DNA of 64,000 nt from Leptospira inadai serovar Lyme str. 10 (lineage in GTDB: Bacteria; Spirochaetota; Leptospiria; Leptospirales; Leptospiraceae). The notes below the pieces were generated by a model. That model was not told the origin of the DNA. It saw only the letters and a program-made list of their open reading frames with translations, and searched no databases. Shown here piece by piece: positions 1-9,430 of this stretch (positions within the stretch are counted from its first letter, which is position 1; every line of letters starts with the position of its first letter). A program made the translations under genes and the position numbers. Location of the stretch: positions 978,092-1,042,091 of the forward strand of contig NZ_AHMM02000025.1 of NCBI RefSeq assembly GCF_000243675.2. Reading direction: 5' to 3'.

Positions 1-1504
1 ACGTTTGGGTATAATGGAAGGTACCTTCGAACACGGTCAGGTTCTTTGATTTTAAACAACCATATACTTGAAGTAAGAAGAAGGCGGTCGTTAGCACGGC
101 TGCTACGAGCAAATTCCGTTTCAACCGGATCTTAAACGGATTCGGTTGGCAAGCACCGATATCCTCAGGGCGCTGCAATTTAGACGCGACCTCGAGAGGC
201 ACAGCGGCTTTCATTTCATCGAACGGAACAAAAGTCCCTTTTGACCAAAAAATTTCGCGATCCGTTCTTTCGGAAGAAAGCATGTACGGAGGAGAGGTAA
301 AATCCTCTATTTCCGCTTTTTCTCCCGCTTGGACTCTCCAGTAGAATTCACCGAGTGCAAGATCGGTATTAGAATCGGATCTTCCGTACCAACTATATTT
401 TTCCTTGCCGAAAATTCTTTTTAATCCCGGAGCCCATTTAGGAATTCCAAGTAAAGGTTCAAAATAGGTCCAGTTTAGGTTGTTTTCGTTTAACCAAGCA
501 TACCCGCCGGGGTAATGGAGCAGGTAATCGGTCCATTCGAATGTCTCCCCATCTTCTTCGGTGGATTTTCGAAGAATTCCCAGTACCTTCGATTCCGGGT
601 GATTCGGTAACTTGATAGGAGTTCCTAGAGGTAAGAAAATTCCTTCTTTAGAAACGTTCTCGAATTTTGCGATGACTTTCAAATCGTCCCGCTCGGTGTC
701 CATTACGGTTCCGCAATATTCGCATGCAATCGATTTGGAAAAATCGGGTCTGAGTTGACTGAGGGAAGCCCCGCATCCGACGCATTGTATGGAACGAGCT
801 TGGATTTGTCCCGCGCCGTACGCGATCGCATTCTCTTTTAGATTTCTGAGATGAAGCTCTTCCAGCGTAGCGGAATCCCCAAGGAAAAAGAGGGGCGGAT
901 TTTCGGAATAGTCGATCGTTGCGAAGCGACCTTCTTCATTCGCTAGATCCAACAAGACCGCCGTATATCCTGTTTCGAATCCGATAGGGAGTTCCCCTTC
1001 TCCTCCTACACATTCGGCAGTCATGATTTCTTTTAGAGTCCAGGTTCCGTCGAGATTGAACGTATCACCCGGAGTTAATCGGTCTTTTTTTCCTCCTGCC
1101 TCGTATACTAGGATGGGATCTTCTTTTTCGGGAGCCGGTATCTGAGGAAAACGATCCGGTTGGATTTTAGAATCCAATTTCGTATAAAAATATGTTCCTT
1201 GTGCTTCCCCGATCCAAGCGGTATTTCCACCGTCTTCTGCAACGTACCATTCATTCCAGAATCCGAGATCGAATTTTAGCTGAATTCTGCCTAGGACCCG
1301 AAAGTTCTTATTTTGAAACGTTCCTTCGGTTCCGATTTGGATAAGAGTATTATCATCCGCTAACTCTCCGGACGTTCCGATTTTTTCGAGTTTTACGTCG
1401 TTTTTTAGCGAGAGAGTCCTGCAACTCGAGCAAATTGCGTATACGGACGCTTTATTAACGAATGGTACGGGGGCTCCGCAATTGGGACAAGTTAGTTCCG
1501 GCAC
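1..1504 (-). CDS. DUF4178-type zinc-ribbon membrane protein (C-terminus beyond window)
   Basis: Open frame of about 500 codons running off the left edge. Translation from a GTG at 1504 begins MPELTCPNCGAPVPF and shows two zinc-ribbon-like pairs: CPNC/CSSC near the N-terminus and CVGC/CEYC around the middle. Each is followed by a block resembling DUF4178 (pattern VLGRIQLKFDLGFWNEWYV, then W-I-G-E-x-Q-G). A hydrophobic stretch (VAAVLTTAFFLL) near the visible end suggests a membrane anchor. GTG 1504 is the only plausible start, because the frame has a stop 12 codons upstream with no other start codon between; no clear Shine-Dalgarno is visible. DUF4178 proteins are often encoded beside a polyamine aminopropyltransferase or DUF350 gene, which here would lie outside the window. 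The biochemical role is unknown. Confidence 0.75.
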   Translation of the reverse strand, partial: MPELTCPNCGAPVPFVNKASVYAICSSCRTLSLKNDVKLEKIGTSGELADDNTLIQIGTEGTFQNKNFRVLGRIQLKFDLGFWNEWYVAEDGGNTAWIGEAQGTYFYTKLDSKIQPDRFPQIPAPEKEDPILVYEAGGKKDRLTPGDTFNLDGTWTLKEIMTAECVGGEGELPIGFETGYTAVLLDLANEEGRFATIDYSENPPLFFLGDSATLEELHLRNLKENAIAYGAGQIQARSIQCVGCGASLSQLRPDFSKSIACEYCGTVMDTERDDLKVIAKFENVSKEGIFLPLGTPIKLPNHPESKVLGILRKSTEEDGETFEWTDYLLHYPGGYAWLNENNLNWTYFEPLLGIPKWAPGLKRIFGKEKYSWYGRSDSNTDLALGEFYWRVQAGEKAEIEDFTSPPYMLSSERTDREIFWSKGTFVPFDEMKAAVPLEVASKLQRPEDIGACQPNPFKIRLKRNLLVAAVLTTAFFLLQVYGCLKSKNLTVFEGTFHYTQT

Positions 1505-1591
1505 AAAGGAAGGAAATACCGTTACGAAGACTCGTTGTCAATCCTGGTTTTGTTTCGATGAAAAGAAATTTCCAATTAAGTCGAGCCGTTT

Positions 1592-2443
1592 TTAGGGAGT
1601 TAGGCTTCGTTTTGCCTGACGACGTTGGCGATTTAAGCCCGGATCGATTTCACCCAATGATTTTTCGAGTTCTTGCAAGGCCGGAGTCTCCCAGGTGGCT
1701 TCGTAGAGATTTTCGGAGTCGAAAATCATGAAATTATTATCGAAGTGAATTCGGGAATATTGATCCGCTTTCGAGAACATCGCTCGATTGATCTCATTAT
1801 AAACTTCTTCGAATTCGTGGGATTGCAAATCGGGCTGGAAATCGGACAAAAACTTGAGGGAAAGCAACACCATATACTTACGGGATTGCTTCAATAACTT
1901 TAAGGATTCGTAAAGATATTGGGTTTTGATACCGGGCAGATAAGGTCTAGTATTATCGGCGATCGTCTTCTTAATCCCCGCCGCTCCTAATTCCCTGTAC
2001 CCGATTTCCAACTGATGAGTCGCCTCGGCATCCTTTGTTCGAAGGGCGTATTTCGCCAAATGGTCCAACTCTCGTCGTACCTGAAATCGATACTTCTCCA
2101 CTGCGCCGGAATATAGAACGACTAAAAGTCGCTGCGTTTGTCTCATTTCGTCGTAGGAATGGGGAAGATCGAATTGAAGATAAAGGGTAAGGGTTTCGAT
2201 ATGATGCTGGATGCAACGACGGTACAATGCCTTATCGTCCGCGCTTCCGAAGTTCGAGACCGTACTATTGATCGCCCTGAGATGGAATTCGTTTTCCTTC
2301 AATCCGTGTTCGACTCGAAGTAATGCGGTTGCCCGATTGCTGTCTATATCGGCTTCGATCCCGTCCATCGGAATGCCGAGCAAAATCGGTAATCCGAATA
2401 AAATTAAGCCAAGTCGAAACTTGTTTGCGGGGAAGCCTAGCAT
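1592..2443 (-). CDS. Unknown exported protein, 283 aa
   Basis: Not recognised as a named family. The N-terminus (MLGFPANKFRLGLILFGLPILLG) looks like a signal peptide or single anchor, followed by a largely helical, charge-rich body with no cysteine cluster or catalytic motif that I can identify. It lies 87 bp upstream of the DUF4178 gene on the same strand, so the two may be co-transcribed. The C-terminus is very basic (RQRRQAKRSLTP). The clean frame length and codon use support a real gene; function cannot be assigned. Probably exported to the periplasm or inner membrane. Confidence 0.6.
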   Translation of the reverse strand: MLGFPANKFRLGLILFGLPILLGIPMDGIEADIDSNRATALLRVEHGLKENEFHLRAINSTVSNFGSADDKALYRRCIQHHIETLTLYLQFDLPHSYDEMRQTQRLLVVLYSGAVEKYRFQVRRELDHLAKYALRTKDAEATHQLEIGYRELGAAGIKKTIADNTRPYLPGIKTQYLYESLKLLKQSRKYMVLLSLKFLSDFQPDLQSHEFEEVYNEINRAMFSKADQYSRIHFDNNFMIFDSENLYEATWETPALQELEKSLGEIDPGLNRQRRQAKRSLTP

Positions 2444-2561
2444 ACTCTAATTTTCGGTTTTTAAGGGGGGTGAAATTGACCTCGGGGCTCGATAAGAACT
2501 AGTTCACGAATTTCATCCTTATGTCCGATTCGACGTAGAACTATCGGCCGGAATTCGTCTT

Positions 2562-4829
2562 TTATTTTCTTTTTAAACGTAAGGCGTTGCCCACGACCGA
2601 AACGGAACTAAACGCCATCGCGGCGCCGGCGATCCAAGGCGCTAGGTAGCCGGCTGCAGCGATCGGAATACCGAATGCATTGTATGCCAAGGCCCAAAAT
2701 AAATTCTCCCTGATATTGCGCACCGTCGCTCTGCTGATCCGTATCGCATCCGCCAATCTTCTCAGATCGCCTTTTACGAGCACCACTCCGGCGGTTTCCA
2801 TAGCGATATCGGTTCCGTTTCCCATTGCGAAACCGACTTCCGCCTTTGCCAGGGCTGGTGCGTCGTTGATTCCGTCTCCTGCCATTCCGACTTTTTTCCC
2901 GGTCGATTGAATACTTCCTATAACATCAGATTTTTCTTTTGGATGTAAAGATGCACGGACTTCGGTAATACCGAGTTTGGACGCGATACTTTCCGCTGTA
3001 AGTTTATGATCTCCCGTTAAGAGCACTAATTCCAAACCCAGGTGATTGAGTTCATCGACGGCTTCTTTCGTGGTGTCTTTCAATTTATCTTGAAGGGAAA
3101 GGATTATCCAGGAAGGATTAACTCCCTCCACTTTTCCCCAAACCACCGTTTTTCCTTCGGCTTCCCAGGCTTTGCTTTGGGTGACCAATTTAAGAGGGAG
3201 GTCCTCGATATTGGAAGAAAGGAATTCCGCCTTACCTACCATTACGGATTCTTCCTTGATACGAGCCCGCAGCCCTCCTCCCGGCTCTGCTCGAAGGTCG
3301 GTCGGAAGTTCTATGTGCAGCCCTTTTTCTTTTCCATATTCTACGATTGCCTTGGCCAATGGATGTTCCGAAGCGGATTCGGCCGAAGCGATTTTCCGCA
3401 AAATCTCCGATTCCCCGATTCCGGTCGTGAGAATTCCGTCAACTGCAGGTCTCCCTTCGGTTAACGTACCGGTTTTGTCGAATGCGAGTACTTCCAAGGT
3501 CGCTGCAGTTTCGAGGGCTTCGGCATTTCTAAATAAGATTCCCTGGCTGGCGGCTTTTCCGGTACCAACGAGAAGGGAAACGGGAGTCGCAAGACCCAAA
3601 GCACAAGGACAAGCAATTACGAGAACTGCAATCGATTTCTCTAATGCACTTCCCAAGATTCCGGGTTCCAACAAAAAATACCAGAGAATAAAATCCAAGA
3701 TCGCGATGAGAACCACCGATGGAACGAAAACCGAAGAGATTTTGTCCGCGACTCTTTGAATCGGTGCTCTTGACGCTTGCGCGTCTTCGACGGTCCGAAT
3801 AATGGAAGAAAGAAGCGTATCCGACCCCACTTTATCCGCTCGGACGATCAACGCACCGTTGCCATTGATCGTCCCGCCCATGACCTGAGATCCCGGGTAT
3901 TTTTCGACAGGGAGACTTTCTCCCGTTAACATCGATTCATCGACGGCGCTGGATCCGGAAAGCACGATTCCATCGGTGGGCATTCTTTCTCCGGGGCGTA
4001 TATGAATCTCGTCACCCGGATTCAGATACTCGGAAGGAACTTCGATCCATTCTTCCCCTTTCCGTATTCTCGCGATTTCAGGCTTTAATGCCAGTAAGGA
4101 TTGTATCGCTTGCGAACTTCTACCTTTGGCAACTGCCTCCATCCATTTTCCCCCTAGTAAAAACGTGAGCAATACCGCGGACGTTTCGTAATACAAAGGC
4201 GGAACCATCGAATGAGCCGAGTGATCATCCGTTATAAGAAAAAACGGATTTCCGTTCGCAATTCCGGTAACAAAACTGATCGTTAAACTATACCCGAAAG
4301 CCGCAGTCGTTCCGAGAGCCACTAGCACATCCATATTCGCGGCGCCGTTTCTTAAGGCTCGGAAGGCGCCTCGATAAAAAGGAAATCCGATCCAAAATTG
4401 GACCGGAGCGGCAAAAACGAATTGAACCCAGGGATTCATAAGTAATCCGGGCAGAGGAAGGAATGAGAGAAACTCGAAATGAGAGACCATCGAATAAAGT
4501 AAGGGAAGCGAGAAAAAAGTAGATAATAAAAATCTAATTTTTAAGGAATTGATCTCGTGTTGATGGGTTTTGGTTACTTCGGCGGAATTCTTGTCGGTAT
4601 GCTCGGAGGCTTTATATCCGAGTGACTCGACTTTTGCGAGCAGTTCTAAAGTCGTAGTTTCGGGGTTATGACGCACGAAAGCGGTCTCTCTCGCAAAATT
4701 GACTCTCGCTTCCGATACGCCCGGTATTTTGGACAGGCCTTTCTCGATTCGCAAAGCGCAGTTCGCGCATGTCATGCCGAATAAATCGAGCGTGACTTCT
4801 TCCATACCTTGAGTTTTATTTGCTGTCAT
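2562..4829 (-). CDS. copA: Copper-exporting P1B-type ATPase
   Basis: Inner-membrane ATPase that exports Cu(I) from the cytoplasm. One N-terminal heavy-metal-associated domain carries GMTCANC (residues about 18-24). The body has the family landmarks in order: the TGES actuator loop ([11 protein letters not shown]), the CPC metal-binding motif in a membrane helix ([11 protein letters not shown]), the phosphorylation motif DKTGTLTEG, the SEHPLA nucleotide-binding HP motif, and [11 protein letters not shown] in the hinge. CPC plus HP marks the P1B-1 copper/silver class. At 755 residues it has the usual length for a one-HMA CopA. It lies 103 bp downstream of copZ on the same strand and presumably shares the CueR-controlled promoter at 5169-5199. 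Silver would be a second substrate. Confidence 0.95.
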   Translation of the reverse strand: MTANKTQGMEEVTLDLFGMTCANCALRIEKGLSKIPGVSEARVNFARETAFVRHNPETTTLELLAKVESLGYKASEHTDKNSAEVTKTHQHEINSLKIRFLLSTFFSLPLLYSMVSHFEFLSFLPLPGLLMNPWVQFVFAAPVQFWIGFPFYRGAFRALRNGAANMDVLVALGTTAAFGYSLTISFVTGIANGNPFFLITDDHSAHSMVPPLYYETSAVLLTFLLGGKWMEAVAKGRSSQAIQSLLALKPEIARIRKGEEWIEVPSEYLNPGDEIHIRPGERMPTDGIVLSGSSAVDESMLTGESLPVEKYPGSQVMGGTINGNGALIVRADKVGSDTLLSSIIRTVEDAQASRAPIQRVADKISSVFVPSVVLIAILDFILWYFLLEPGILGSALEKSIAVLVIACPCALGLATPVSLLVGTGKAASQGILFRNAEALETAATLEVLAFDKTGTLTEGRPAVDGILTTGIGESEILRKIASAESASEHPLAKAIVEYGKEKGLHIELPTDLRAEPGGGLRARIKEESVMVGKAEFLSSNIEDLPLKLVTQSKAWEAEGKTVVWGKVEGVNPSWIILSLQDKLKDTTKEAVDELNHLGLELVLLTGDHKLTAESIASKLGITEVRASLHPKEKSDVIGSIQSTGKKVGMAGDGINDAPALAKAEVGFAMGNGTDIAMETAGVVLVKGDLRRLADAIRISRATVRNIRENLFWALAYNAFGIPIAAAGYLAPWIAGAAMAFSSVSVVGNALRLKRK

Positions 4830-4932
4830 GTTAATTATAATTTCCCTTAAACGAATACAACTGTGAGAGTATCGTCACGTTTTAAGAGCTTACTATGCGA
4901 CGTTACGGAACATTCGGTTTCGTCTTTGCAAT

Positions 4933-5139
4933 TTAAATATTCTTAATGGACAAAAGAGTATACCCTTCTTCCCGAATCGCATTCGAAAGGTCGGCTTCGG
5001 TGGAAGCACTTTCTATTTTAGCGATGCCCGTTTTTAGGTCGATTTCGATCTTCGCTTTCGGATCCATTTTCTGAATCGCTTTTTTTATCGTGGACATGCA
5101 ATGATCGCAGGTCATTCCGTCTATCTTTAGTTCTCTCAT
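4933..5139 (-). CDS. copZ: Copper chaperone, HMA domain
   Basis: A 68-residue single heavy-metal-associated domain with the Cu(I)-binding motif GMTCDHC near the N-terminus and the usual beta-alpha-beta-beta-alpha-beta pattern. Family role: binds cytoplasmic Cu(I) and hands it to the P-type ATPase. It is first in the copZ-copA pair, immediately downstream of a CueR-type promoter, and divergent from cueR. A Shine-Dalgarno (GGAG, plus-strand ctcc around 5150) precedes the ATG. Mercury-type MerP is an alternative HMA protein, but the CueR context argues for copper. Confidence 0.92.
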   Translation of the reverse strand: MRELKIDGMTCDHCMSTIKKAIQKMDPKAKIEIDLKTGIAKIESASTEADLSNAIREEGYTLLSIKNI

Positions 5140-5168
5140 TCGAGTTTTCTCCTCTATCGCTACGGCAA

Positions 5169-5199
5169 AGTTTAAAGCTTACCGCCGTGGGAAGGTCAA
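5169..5199 (-). promoter_or_regulatory. CueR operator/promoter of copZ-copA
   Basis: On the minus strand there is a -35 TTGACC (5199-5194), a 19-bp spacer and a -10 TAAACT (5174-5169). The overlong 19-bp spacer is the hallmark of MerR-family activated promoters. It contains an imperfect dyad (ACCTTCC ... GTAAGCT) very close to the CueR box of enterobacterial copA promoters. It lies about 30 bp upstream of copZ and between the divergent cueR and copZ genes. Confidence 0.88.
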
Positions 5200-5309
5200 T
5201 AGGCTAAACCAAAAAAAGATAAAAAAAAGAAAAAAAGTAACTTTTCTTCAATCCTTCCCATTATTGGAATGTTTTACGATTAAAAGAATTCTTAATTCGG
5301 ATATAAATT

Positions 5310-5696
5310 ATGAACATCGGCGAGCTGTCTAAACTTACCGCGATCAGCGCAAAATTAATCAGACATTACGAATCTACCGGACTCATTCCAAAAGCCTATC
5401 GAACCGAATCGGGGTATAGAATCTACGGAGAAAACGACGTTCACACCTTGAGATTCATCAAGCGTGCCCGGGGGTTAGGTTTTTCTTTGAAGGAGATTAA
5501 ACAGCTTTTAGGGTTATGGAGAAATAAATCCAGAGCCAGCGCTCAGGTGAAAGCGCTAGCAGTGTCCCATGTAAAGGAAATGGAGGAAAAAATCGCAGAA
5601 TTAGAAGGGATGTGCGCTACTTTACGTCACCTATCCAAACATTGTCATGGGGATAGTCGACCGGATTGCCCGATCCTAGAGGAACTAGGCGGTTGA
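5310..5696 (+). CDS. cueR: Cu(I)-responsive MerR-family regulator
   Basis: 128-residue MerR-family activator. The N-terminal winged helix-turn-helix (MNIGELSKLTAISAKLIRHY) is followed by a long dimerisation helix. The C-terminal metal-binding loop contains CHGDSRPDC, i.e. two cysteines separated by seven residues and followed by PI, the arrangement that binds linear Cu(I)/Ag(I)/Au(I) in CueR. It is divergent from copZ-copA and a CueR box lies in the shared intergenic region, so it most likely activates copper export. The predicted ATG at 5310 gives the canonical MNIGE start. Confidence 0.93.
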   Translation: MNIGELSKLTAISAKLIRHYESTGLIPKAYRTESGYRIYGENDVHTLRFIKRARGLGFSLKEIKQLLGLWRNKSRASAQVKALAVSHVKEMEEKIAELEGMCATLRHLSKHCHGDSRPDCPILEELGG

Positions 5697-5821
5697 TCAG
5701 AGGACTGAAGACAGAAGCTACACGACGTTCGAAAGGTTACGGAAGTAGAGGAAGAATTTACGATGACACAAGAAACTTTTTCTAGAAGGTGGAAACTCCA
5801 CTCACCAATGTTCCGTCCTCA
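5697..5821. repeat. Dispersed CAGAGGACAG-ended repeat, copy A
   Basis: Starts immediately after the cueR stop codon. Shares with the copies at 12.8, 20.6, 38, 51.2 and 55 kb the blocks gacagaagct, a GAGGAAGA-type hairpin arm, ACACAAGAA, TTCTAGAAnGTGGAAACTCC and ATGTTCCGTCCTC. It is the most diverged copy. Orientation is opposite to copy B. Confidence 0.75.
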
Positions 5822-5855
5822 GTTGCGATTCAGGGCCCGATCGCTCCGGAATTGA

Positions 5856-6239
5856 TTAGGCTAAGGGTTTCTTGTCCTTATCGAAAAACTTTTTATGAAT
5901 CAAATCTTGAATCAGATCCCGATCCTCATCCAAAAGATTTACGAAGATAACATTGGCTTTTTTTCCGGAGACTCGGATCACTTCTGATTCCAGTTCCATG
6001 TTCTTACCGTTGATGGGAGCAAAGAGAAAGATTCGATCTCCTTCGAAAACGGAAGTTCTCGTTTCTAAACCGGCTCCTCCCGTTCCGATATCCACTAGGT
6101 GGGCCGGAAATCGCTGAGACTTCCCTTTGACCGAAAAGTCGGCATCGATCGTGATTTTGACGCGAGCGTTCTTCCTCTTTTGTTGAGAGGGGTCCCGATA
6201 CTCGTATTTATCGTCGAAAAGAGAATGCGTGCCCGCCAT
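5856..6239 (-). CDS. PilZ-domain protein
   Basis: 127 residues. The PilZ c-di-GMP-binding signature is recognisable: a basic N-terminal switch region (QQKRKNARVKI) followed by a D/NxSxxG-like motif (DIGTGGAG) and a beta-barrel pattern (VFEGDRIFLFAPI). The arginine switch is K/R-rich rather than strict RxxxR and the second motif has GTGG rather than SxxG, so c-di-GMP binding is likely but not certain. Last gene of a tight minus-strand run (7 bp after the NRDE gene), so probably co-transcribed with 6247-8766. Confidence 0.8.
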   Translation of the reverse strand: MAGTHSLFDDKYEYRDPSQQKRKNARVKITIDADFSVKGKSQRFPAHLVDIGTGGAGLETRTSVFEGDRIFLFAPINGKNMELESEVIRVSGKKANVIFVNLLDEDRDLIQDLIHKKFFDKDKKPLA

Positions 6240-6246
6240 AGGACAA

Positions 6247-6993
6247 TCATAGAGAGGTTCGGAATTCAGTCAAAGTGAAATTGAATTCCTCTTCAGGGCC
6301 TTCTTCGCAAGGTTGGATCGGCTTATAAAACGAGTTAACTTGTTCGTTTTCGACAACAAAAATAGTTCTAGATACCGTCGTCGCATCCCTTCTATGCATG
6401 CATGGAGAAAGCGCTCCTTTTTCCGGTAGGTGCGAGGAGAGGAAATTTTTTGCCAAAGAAACGAAGTCCATCCCGTCGGGCAATGCCGACGGTAAAAAAT
6501 GTTTTTCGAAGATGTCCCGTCTTACTACCTGAGCTTTCGGGCCTTGCGTGAAAGAGCTGCCGAACACCGTATAGATGCCCTTATCTTTTTCGTTTTCATA
6601 CGTTTGGCCGTCCCAAATAAAAATATCGGTTTCGTCTCTTCGAATCCGGAATAATTTAAAAGGATAGTACTGTTCGAGTTCCGAAACGGAATAGGACTCC
6701 GGAATGCGTTCTTTCAAAAGAATAGAACGCACTAAAAGACCCCTGCTAGTGGGATTGCGCAGAAGTTTTAAGGCGGCTTCGTAGTAATTCAAAAGACAGA
6801 TGATCTCTCCGTCTTGGGAAATTCCGATCCAAGTCCCGCCCGCATCTCCGTCTATGGGTGCAATTGCCTTTGCCGAAGGAGATTCCAATAAAACCGGAGA
6901 CAGGGAAGGCTTCCGTTTTACGGATTCGTCCCGGTTGAATCCAAGCCCGTAAAGCTTGCGAGTCGGGTCCCGATAGATTAAGGCTGTGCACAT
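6247..6993 (-). CDS. NRDE (TANGO2-like) family protein
   Basis: 248 residues beginning MCTALIYRDPTRKLYGLGFNRDES; Cys2 as the potential N-terminal nucleophile and the NRDE motif at about 18-21 define the family (Ntn-hydrolase-like fold). A GGTWIGIS motif follows at about 53-60, also typical. Family members are implicated in cytoplasmic ester/haem-related metabolism, but no bacterial substrate is established. The gene starts 3 bp after the upstream FlgD/OmpA-like gene and ends 7 bp before the PilZ gene, so it is an operon member. Confidence 0.88.
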   Translation of the reverse strand: MCTALIYRDPTRKLYGLGFNRDESVKRKPSLSPVLLESPSAKAIAPIDGDAGGTWIGISQDGEIICLLNYYEAALKLLRNPTSRGLLVRSILLKERIPESYSVSELEQYYPFKLFRIRRDETDIFIWDGQTYENEKDKGIYTVFGSSFTQGPKAQVVRRDIFEKHFLPSALPDGMDFVSLAKNFLSSHLPEKGALSPCMHRRDATTVSRTIFVVENEQVNSFYKPIQPCEEGPEEEFNFTLTEFRTSL

Positions 6994-6996
6994 TTA

Positions 6997-8766
6997 TTAT
7001 TTTCCCACGCTTAGAAAAAAATCGATTCGTTGGTTCCGGTCCATTTCATAAGTTCCGTTTCCGGGGATCAATGGAAGAGTTTCTCCGAATCCCCGAAATC
7101 GATACCTTCCGAATTCCGATTCTTTTCCAAAGAAGGAGCGATAGATTTTTCGGGCCTTCTCTTCCGAAAGTTTCAAATTATATTCATCGTCTCCATAGTG
7201 AGAGGTATGAAATTGAAGTTCGATTTTGTAACCGGGTAGCTTCGCTAGGATGGATTTTAGAGTCGAAGGGAGAGTCCACCAACGTTCTTCATAGAGGCGT
7301 TCCGGAATCGAAATCCTATAGCCTTCCTTCTCTTTTATAATCAAGATACCTGTTCTAAGATGACCCAGCTCCTCTTCGCCTTCTCTTCCGAAAAGATCTT
7401 TATAATGAAGGACGACTCGTAACGGTGCTAAGGAACCGATCCGCCTTCCTTGGTCGTCTTTTCCGGACCAGGATAGTCTTTCGGGAATAGCGTTTTGTCC
7501 CGACCATACTCGAACGATTCGTTCCTCTTTTTCATCATCTCCGAAGGATTCTAAAAGGGAGATTTTCCAATTTAGAATCGGCAATTTTTTTGAGCGAATC
7601 CGAATTTCCAGACTATCCTTATACCAGTCGTCGTCGGGAGTGACTCCGTTCGGGAAAACGTCGTAGGAAAATTTCGCCTTATCGTCGGATAACGTGAATT
7701 TCTTGGGGAAGCTCGAGAATTTATCGTAACGACTATAAATCGTTAAGCGAACGAAATATGCACCGGAGTTTAAAGGGCGATTTTCTTTATCCTTGGGTTC
7801 CCAGGTCCATTCGGCGGGCGGCTCACCCAGCCCTTTATGCGTATAGACTTGAGTCTCGTCGTCGCCTTTCCGTTTAAAAACCTCCCATTCGAACGAATCC
7901 GATTTTAATTTGGAGGAAATAAAAGCGGTAAATCGAATACGACTTAACGTAACGCTCGGATCAGTGGAGTAAAGTTCCGTGTCGGTATTGATATCGGCTC
8001 CGACCACTTCCGATCTAACGGAGAGATTGTCGATTCTGGTAAACGATTCATTGCCGGCCGGATCTCTCGCGGTTAGTTTGTAGGAATAGAGTCCCGCAGG
8101 AACCTGTTTTCCGGATGCGTCGGTTCCGTCCCAACTCAAGACAGAAGGGAGATCCCTCGTTCTCCAGCTATAGGATTTTATAGAGCGTCCTTGCGGGTCT
8201 AAAAATTCGCCCCAAAAAATATCGGCTGATTCTCCGACTCCCTTCTGCTGGATCTGTATCTTGGATAAATTTCTATCCTCGAAAAGAAGCAGTCGGTTTT
8301 TTGTTCCGATCTCCACTTTCGGGGGATGCGAATCCAAATATACGGTGGCTTCTTCGGAAAGAATTCTTTCTTGGTTGGAAGTTAATAATAATAGTTGATA
8401 AGTGTAGTAACCGTCCGGAACGGTATTACCGTTTTCATCTTCCCCGTTCCATTCTATATTTTCCGGGACTATCACGTCTTCCGGAGCGAATTCGTTTTCG
8501 TCCCACAGGAAAACGAAATCCTTTTTTCGAAGACGATTTGCCTCGAATTTGCGAACGGACTCTCCGGACGCATTTCGAATGGTAAGTTCCCAATCCTGCA
8601 ATTTCGGTAGGGAAGAGGATTGAATTTTAAATCGGAGGGAATCGATCGAACCGTCCCGATTCGGAGAAAACGTAGTAGTTTCCGTGCTAATCAAAGAATT
8701 AGCGTGCAAAGCGGAGCTCAAAAAAAACCCGAAGATCAGCAAGCGCGGGATCAATTTGATGCACAT
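6997..8766 (-). CDS. Envelope protein with FlgD-like Ig repeats and OmpA-like C-terminus
   Basis: 589 residues. A signal peptide (IPRLLIFGFFLSSALHA) is followed by repeated modules with the motif FSPNRDG / EWNGEDENGNTVPDGYYTYQ and WDGTDASGKQVPAGLYSY, characteristic of FlgD Ig-like (gliding/CHU_C-type) domains; at least four can be discerned. The last 90 residues (LSEEKARKIYRSFFG ... YRFRGFGET ... NQRIDFFL) resemble the peptidoglycan-binding OmpA C-terminal domain. Likely periplasmic/outer-membrane-associated and structural. First gene of the operon with the NRDE and PilZ genes. Confidence 0.8.
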   Translation of the reverse strand: MCIKLIPRLLIFGFFLSSALHANSLISTETTTFSPNRDGSIDSLRFKIQSSSLPKLQDWELTIRNASGESVRKFEANRLRKKDFVFLWDENEFAPEDVIVPENIEWNGEDENGNTVPDGYYTYQLLLLTSNQERILSEEATVYLDSHPPKVEIGTKNRLLLFEDRNLSKIQIQQKGVGESADIFWGEFLDPQGRSIKSYSWRTRDLPSVLSWDGTDASGKQVPAGLYSYKLTARDPAGNESFTRIDNLSVRSEVVGADINTDTELYSTDPSVTLSRIRFTAFISSKLKSDSFEWEVFKRKGDDETQVYTHKGLGEPPAEWTWEPKDKENRPLNSGAYFVRLTIYSRYDKFSSFPKKFTLSDDKAKFSYDVFPNGVTPDDDWYKDSLEIRIRSKKLPILNWKISLLESFGDDEKEERIVRVWSGQNAIPERLSWSGKDDQGRRIGSLAPLRVVLHYKDLFGREGEEELGHLRTGILIIKEKEGYRISIPERLYEERWWTLPSTLKSILAKLPGYKIELQFHTSHYGDDEYNLKLSEEKARKIYRSFFGKESEFGRYRFRGFGETLPLIPGNGTYEMDRNQRIDFFLSVGK

Positions 8767-8875
8767 GCTCCTAGAAAAATCCGGTTAGGAAAAATTGCAC
8801 CGGTTTTTCGAATCTTTGAGAAGGATAGAAATATTCGATCTAACGCAATAAATCCGTCCTTTGGTTCTAAGAGCG

Positions 8876-9430
8876 TCAGTCAGTATTCTTTTTCTTTCGA
8901 TCGGCGGATAAGGAACCTAGGTGAATTCCGCTTTCGGGAATTCCGTCTTCCTCGGTATATTTACGTAAGGCATACGTAACGGAAGCGAAAGCGATTTCCT
9001 CCCAAGGAATTTCATCGGGCGAGAATAATTTCACCTCCTCGGATTCGGGGCTTACGTCGAATTTTCCGTCTACGAGATTCGCCAGAAAAAACATATAAAC
9101 CTGACTGATATGAGGAATGCTATAAACGGTATGCAATCGGAGAATTTGGATCTGTGCGTTTGCTTCCTCCGAAGTTTCCCGAGAGGCGCCGTCTTCTACG
9201 GTTTCTCGATTTTCCAGAAAGCCGGCAGGAAGAGTCCAGTACCCTTTTCTGGGTTCTATCGCTCTCTTGCATAAGAGAATTTTACCTTCCCAAATCGGTA
9301 TGCTTCCTACGATCACCTTCGGATTTTGGTAATGAATCGTACCGCAGGTTTGGCATGTATACCGAGGAAGGCTATCTCCCTCGGGAATCCTCAATGTAAC
9401 CGCGGAACCGCAAACGCTGCAAAATTTCAT
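8876..9430 (-). CDS. Nudix hydrolase with N-terminal zinc ribbon
   Basis: 184 residues. The N-terminal zinc ribbon CSVC ... CQTC (residues 4-33) is followed by a Nudix box, [12 protein letters not shown] then RETSEEANA, matching Gx5Ex7REUxEExxU with N in place of the usual final G. This architecture (zinc ribbon plus Nudix) occurs in NADH-pyrophosphatase-like and ADP-ribose-type hydrolases; the substrate cannot be told. The start overlaps the cstA stop by 4 bp (ATGA), indicating translational coupling. Confidence 0.88.
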   Translation of the reverse strand: MKFCSVCGSAVTLRIPEGDSLPRYTCQTCGTIHYQNPKVIVGSIPIWEGKILLCKRAIEPRKGYWTLPAGFLENRETVEDGASRETSEEANAQIQILRLHTVYSIPHISQVYMFFLANLVDGKFDVSPESEEVKLFSPDEIPWEEIAFASVTYALRKYTEEDGIPESGIHLGSLSADRKKKNTD

